Source: JAFGTX01 sp942492225 (GTDB lineage Bacteria > Bacillota > Clostridia > Peptostreptococcales > Acidaminobacteraceae). From it: a DNA stretch of 64,000 bases. The notes beneath the pieces were generated by a model, which saw only the letters and a list, made by a program, of their open reading frames with translations, ran no database searches and had not been told where the DNA came from. Positions 62,045 through 64,000 of the stretch are shown here, in pieces (the first letter of the stretch is position 1; each line of letters starts with the position of its first letter). The translations under genes were made by a program, and so were the position numbers. The stretch lies in contig CALODS010000011.1 in the NCBI GenBank assembly GCA_942492225.1, positions 1 through 64,000 on the forward strand, written 5' to 3'.

Positions 62045-62704
62045 ATGATTCAATTGCAAGCTATAACAAAGAAATTTAAAAACTCTCAAAATGAAGTGTT
62101 TTCAAATACTAGTTTTCATATAAAAAATGCCAGCTCTGTTGTAATAAGAGGTCGAAGTGGTTCTGGTAAGTCTACATTACTAAGAATTATCGCTGGTATC
62201 GATTTAAATTATTCTGGTGATTATATATATAAGGATAAACGTCTTGTTAAAACAGCTAGGCAAATGGCCGATTTTAGGCTTAAGCGCATCGGCATTATAA
62301 CTCAGAATTATCATCTGTTATCAGATAGAACCGTATATAACAACATTGCTTTTCCCCTTCGCTGCCAAGGCATTCGGGACAAAGAGATACAAAGGAGAGT
62401 CATTTCTGCAATAGACTTGCTTAAGCTAGAGCCAATACAATCAAAATATCCCAATCAGCTTTCTGGTGGACAACGCCAGCGCGTTGCAATCGCAAGGGCA
62501 ATAATCAAAAATCCCGACCTTATAATTGCAGATGAACCAACAGGTGCATTAGATGAAGCATCAGAGCGCGAAGTACTTGATGCCTTATCTTTACTTAATA
62601 GAAATGGGCACTCCCTTCTCATCGCAACTCATAGTGACTTAGTGGCGAGTTATTGTAATCATGAATATAACATTCATAATAATAAACTCATTCAAATTAG
62701 ATAA
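62045..62704 (+). CDS. ABC transporter ATPase of the lactococcin 972 group
   Basis: The 219-residue ATPase has Walker A GRSGSGKST, Q-loop ITQNYHLL, signature LSGGQRQR, Walker B LIIADEPT and switch ATHSD, with the short length of MacB/LolD-type ATPases. It starts behind TAGGAGGTAATAT, 46 bp after the second permease. With the two membrane proteins it probably exports the bacteriocin or protects the producer. The pairing is inferred from order. Confidence 0.9.
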   Translation: MIQLQAITKKFKNSQNEVFSNTSFHIKNASSVVIRGRSGSGKSTLLRIIAGIDLNYSGDYIYKDKRLVKTARQMADFRLKRIGIITQNYHLLSDRTVYNNIAFPLRCQGIRDKEIQRRVISAIDLLKLEPIQSKYPNQLSGGQRQRVAIARAIIKNPDLIIADEPTGALDEASEREVLDALSLLNRNGHSLLIATHSDLVASYCNHEYNIHNNKLIQIR

Positions 62705-62722
62705 ATAGAAACACAACATAAA

Positions 62723-62751
62723 AAGCACTTCTCTAAAATAGAGAAGTGCTT
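62723..62751. terminator. bidirectional terminator between the ABC gene and proS
   Basis: AAGCACTTCTCT and AGAGAAGTGCTT form a perfect 12-bp stem with a 5-nt loop. T residues follow on the minus strand (TTTTTATG) and, more weakly, on the plus strand. It closes the bacteriocin genes and proS, which converge here. Confidence 0.85.
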
Positions 62752-62769
62752 CTAATCTTATAATATACT

Positions 62770-64000
62770 TTAGTAAGCTCTTGCTACATAAACCATGTGC
62801 TTTGCATCTGCACCGCAGAAGTGACACTTGTCACCAAGGTCTTCTTGTTCAAATGGCATACATCTAATTGTTGCACCTGTTTCTTCTTTAATCTTCGCTT
62901 CACAGTCTGCACAACCACACCACATACCTTTTGCAAATCCTGGATTATCTTTTTGCTTTTGCTTAAAGTCATCATAACTTTCAATGGTATAAGTCTTTTC
63001 ATCTCTTTCACGTCTTGCTTTCTCAAGCATGTCATTTTGCATCGTTTCAAGTAAGTCTTTAATCGTCTCTGCAAATCCATCAAGTGAAACAGTGAATTTT
63101 TCAAGTGTATCTCTTCTAACAACCGTTGCTTGGTTATTTTCAATATCTCTAGGTCCAATATCTACTCTTAAAGGCATTCCCTTCATTTCATATTGGTTAA
63201 ATTTCCAACCTGGTGAGTAGTTTGTGTCATCATCTAAGTCAACACGAACATCTATTTGTTGAAGTGCTGCCTTTAATTCGTAAGCCTTATCTAAAACGCC
63301 TTCTTTATTTTGAGCAATTGGAATAATCATTACTTGTGTTGGTGCAATTCTTGGCGGTAACACAAGACCTCTGTTATCACTATGAACCATAATTAGACCA
63401 CCAATAAGTCTTGTCGATACACCCCAAGATGTTTGGTGAGGGAATTCTTGCTCGCCAGTTCTACCTTGGAATGTTATATCAAATGCCTTAGAGAAATGTT
63501 GTCCTAAGTTATGTGATGTTCCTGACTGTAATGCTTTACCATCATGCATTAAGGCTTCAATTGTATACGTCTGATGTGCACCCGCAAACTTTTCACTTTC
63601 ACTCTTAAGACCATCAACCACTGGAATTGCAAGTAACTCTTCACACATTGCTTTGTAAATACCAAGCATTTGTAATGTTTCTGCTTGAGCCTCTTCAGCA
63701 GTTTCATGGATAGTGTGACCTTCTTGCCATAAAAATTCAGATGTTCTTAAGAATGGTCGTGTTGATTTTTCCCATCTTACAACTGAACACCACTGGTTGT
63801 AAAGGTATGGTAATTCTCTATATGATCTTAACCATTTTGCGTACATTGAACAAATAATTGTTTCTGATGTAGGTCTTACACAAAGTCTCTCTTCAAGTTT
63901 TTGTGATCCACCATGTGTTACCCACGCAACTTCAGGTGCGAATCCTTCGACATGTTCCTTTTCCTTATTTAATAAACTCTCAGGAATTAATAAAGGGAAA
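62770..64000 (-). CDS. proS: prolyl-tRNA synthetase, archaeal/eukaryotic-like type (5' part outside the window)
   Basis: The visible 410 residues include class II motif 2 ([21 protein letters not shown]), motif 3 ([20 protein letters not shown]), the anticodon-binding domain and a C-terminal zinc-type domain with CGCADCEAK and CHFCGAD. There is no bacterial editing domain in this part, as in type 3 ProS. The gene runs beyond 64000, so its start is not seen. It ends at the shared terminator. Confidence 0.95.
   Translation of the reverse strand, partial: FPLLIPESLLNKEKEHVEGFAPEVAWVTHGGSQKLEERLCVRPTSETIICSMYAKWLRSYRELPYLYNQWCSVVRWEKSTRPFLRTSEFLWQEGHTIHETAEEAQAETLQMLGIYKAMCEELLAIPVVDGLKSESEKFAGAHQTYTIEALMHDGKALQSGTSHNLGQHFSKAFDITFQGRTGEQEFPHQTSWGVSTRLIGGLIMVHSDNRGLVLPPRIAPTQVMIIPIAQNKEGVLDKAYELKAALQQIDVRVDLDDDTNYSPGWKFNQYEMKGMPLRVDIGPRDIENNQATVVRRDTLEKFTVSLDGFAETIKDLLETMQNDMLEKARRERDEKTYTIESYDDFKQKQKDNPGFAKGMWCGCADCEAKIKEETGATIRCMPFEQEDLGDKCHFCGADAKHMVYVARAY

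Overview
The window comes from the chromosome of a low-GC, Gram-positive, spore-forming Clostridia-type bacterium, by inference a Lachnospirales or Vallitaleaceae-like lineage. The reasons are the gene order sigH, tRNA-Thr, tuf, rpmG, secE, nusG, rplKAJL, rpoBC, L7Ae-like, rpsLG, fusA, tuf, S10-spc-alpha, ecfA1A2T, truA, rplM, rpsI; zinc-type S14, L36 and adenylate kinase; a T-box leader; sigma-H; a GH18 enzyme of the spore-lytic type; and a CD1871A-type CXXC peptide. Almost every gene is on the minus strand, so transcription runs from high to low coordinates. Only about 57.5-62.7 kb is on the plus strand.

Layout. 0-7.6 kb holds accessory minus-strand genes: a thiamine-binding-type small protein, an FAD-dependent dehydrogenase broken by a frameshift, a GH18 glycosidase, an AMMECR1/LigB protein, a MazG-like protein and two exported or membrane-anchored proteins. 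7.7-12.1 kb holds rplM-rpsI, truA and the ECF-transporter energising module. 12.1-28.3 kb is the S10-spc-alpha ribosomal superoperon with secY, adk, map, infA and rpoA. 28.4-33.3 kb is the str operon, 33.3-41.9 kb is rplJL and rpoBC, and 41.9-46.3 kb is rplKA, nusG, secE, rpmG, a second tuf, tRNA-Thr and sigH. 46.4-51.6 kb holds rlmB, mrnC, cysS with a T-box leader, and gltX. 51.6-57.5 kb holds a cysteine-rich Fe-S module, a patatin, a two-component system, a DUF2680-like secreted protein and an iron-sulfur flavoprotein-like reductase. 57.5-62.7 kb (plus strand) holds a MATE transporter and a lactococcin-972-type bacteriocin locus. proS runs off the right end.

Transcription can largely be read from the sequence. 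Near-consensus sigma-A promoters with 17-bp spacers precede rplM, ecfA1, L7Ae-rpsL, rpoB, rplJ, rpmG and cysS, and several stacked promoters precede rpsJ. Intrinsic terminators follow rpsI, rplQ, tuf1, rplL, tuf2 and proS. Regulatory leaders lie before cysS (T-box), rplJ (L10 leader with attenuator), rplM and probably rpsJ.

The points most worth a second look are: (1) an in-frame TAG that cuts the conserved 15-residue C-terminal tail off ribosomal protein S9, although the tail codons downstream are intact; (2) the cysS T-box leader, whose terminator loop holds a 45-nt homopolymer and which is followed by five 55-bp tandem repeats; (3) a lactococcin-972-like cluster with the usual single long membrane protein replaced by two overlapping half-size permeases; (4) a frameshift at an A6 run in a COG2509-type dehydrogenase; (5) a DnaA-box cluster at 4.17-4.30 kb; and (6) a three-gene cysteine-rich redox module. 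Points 1 and 4 could be sequencing errors, and reads are needed to decide.
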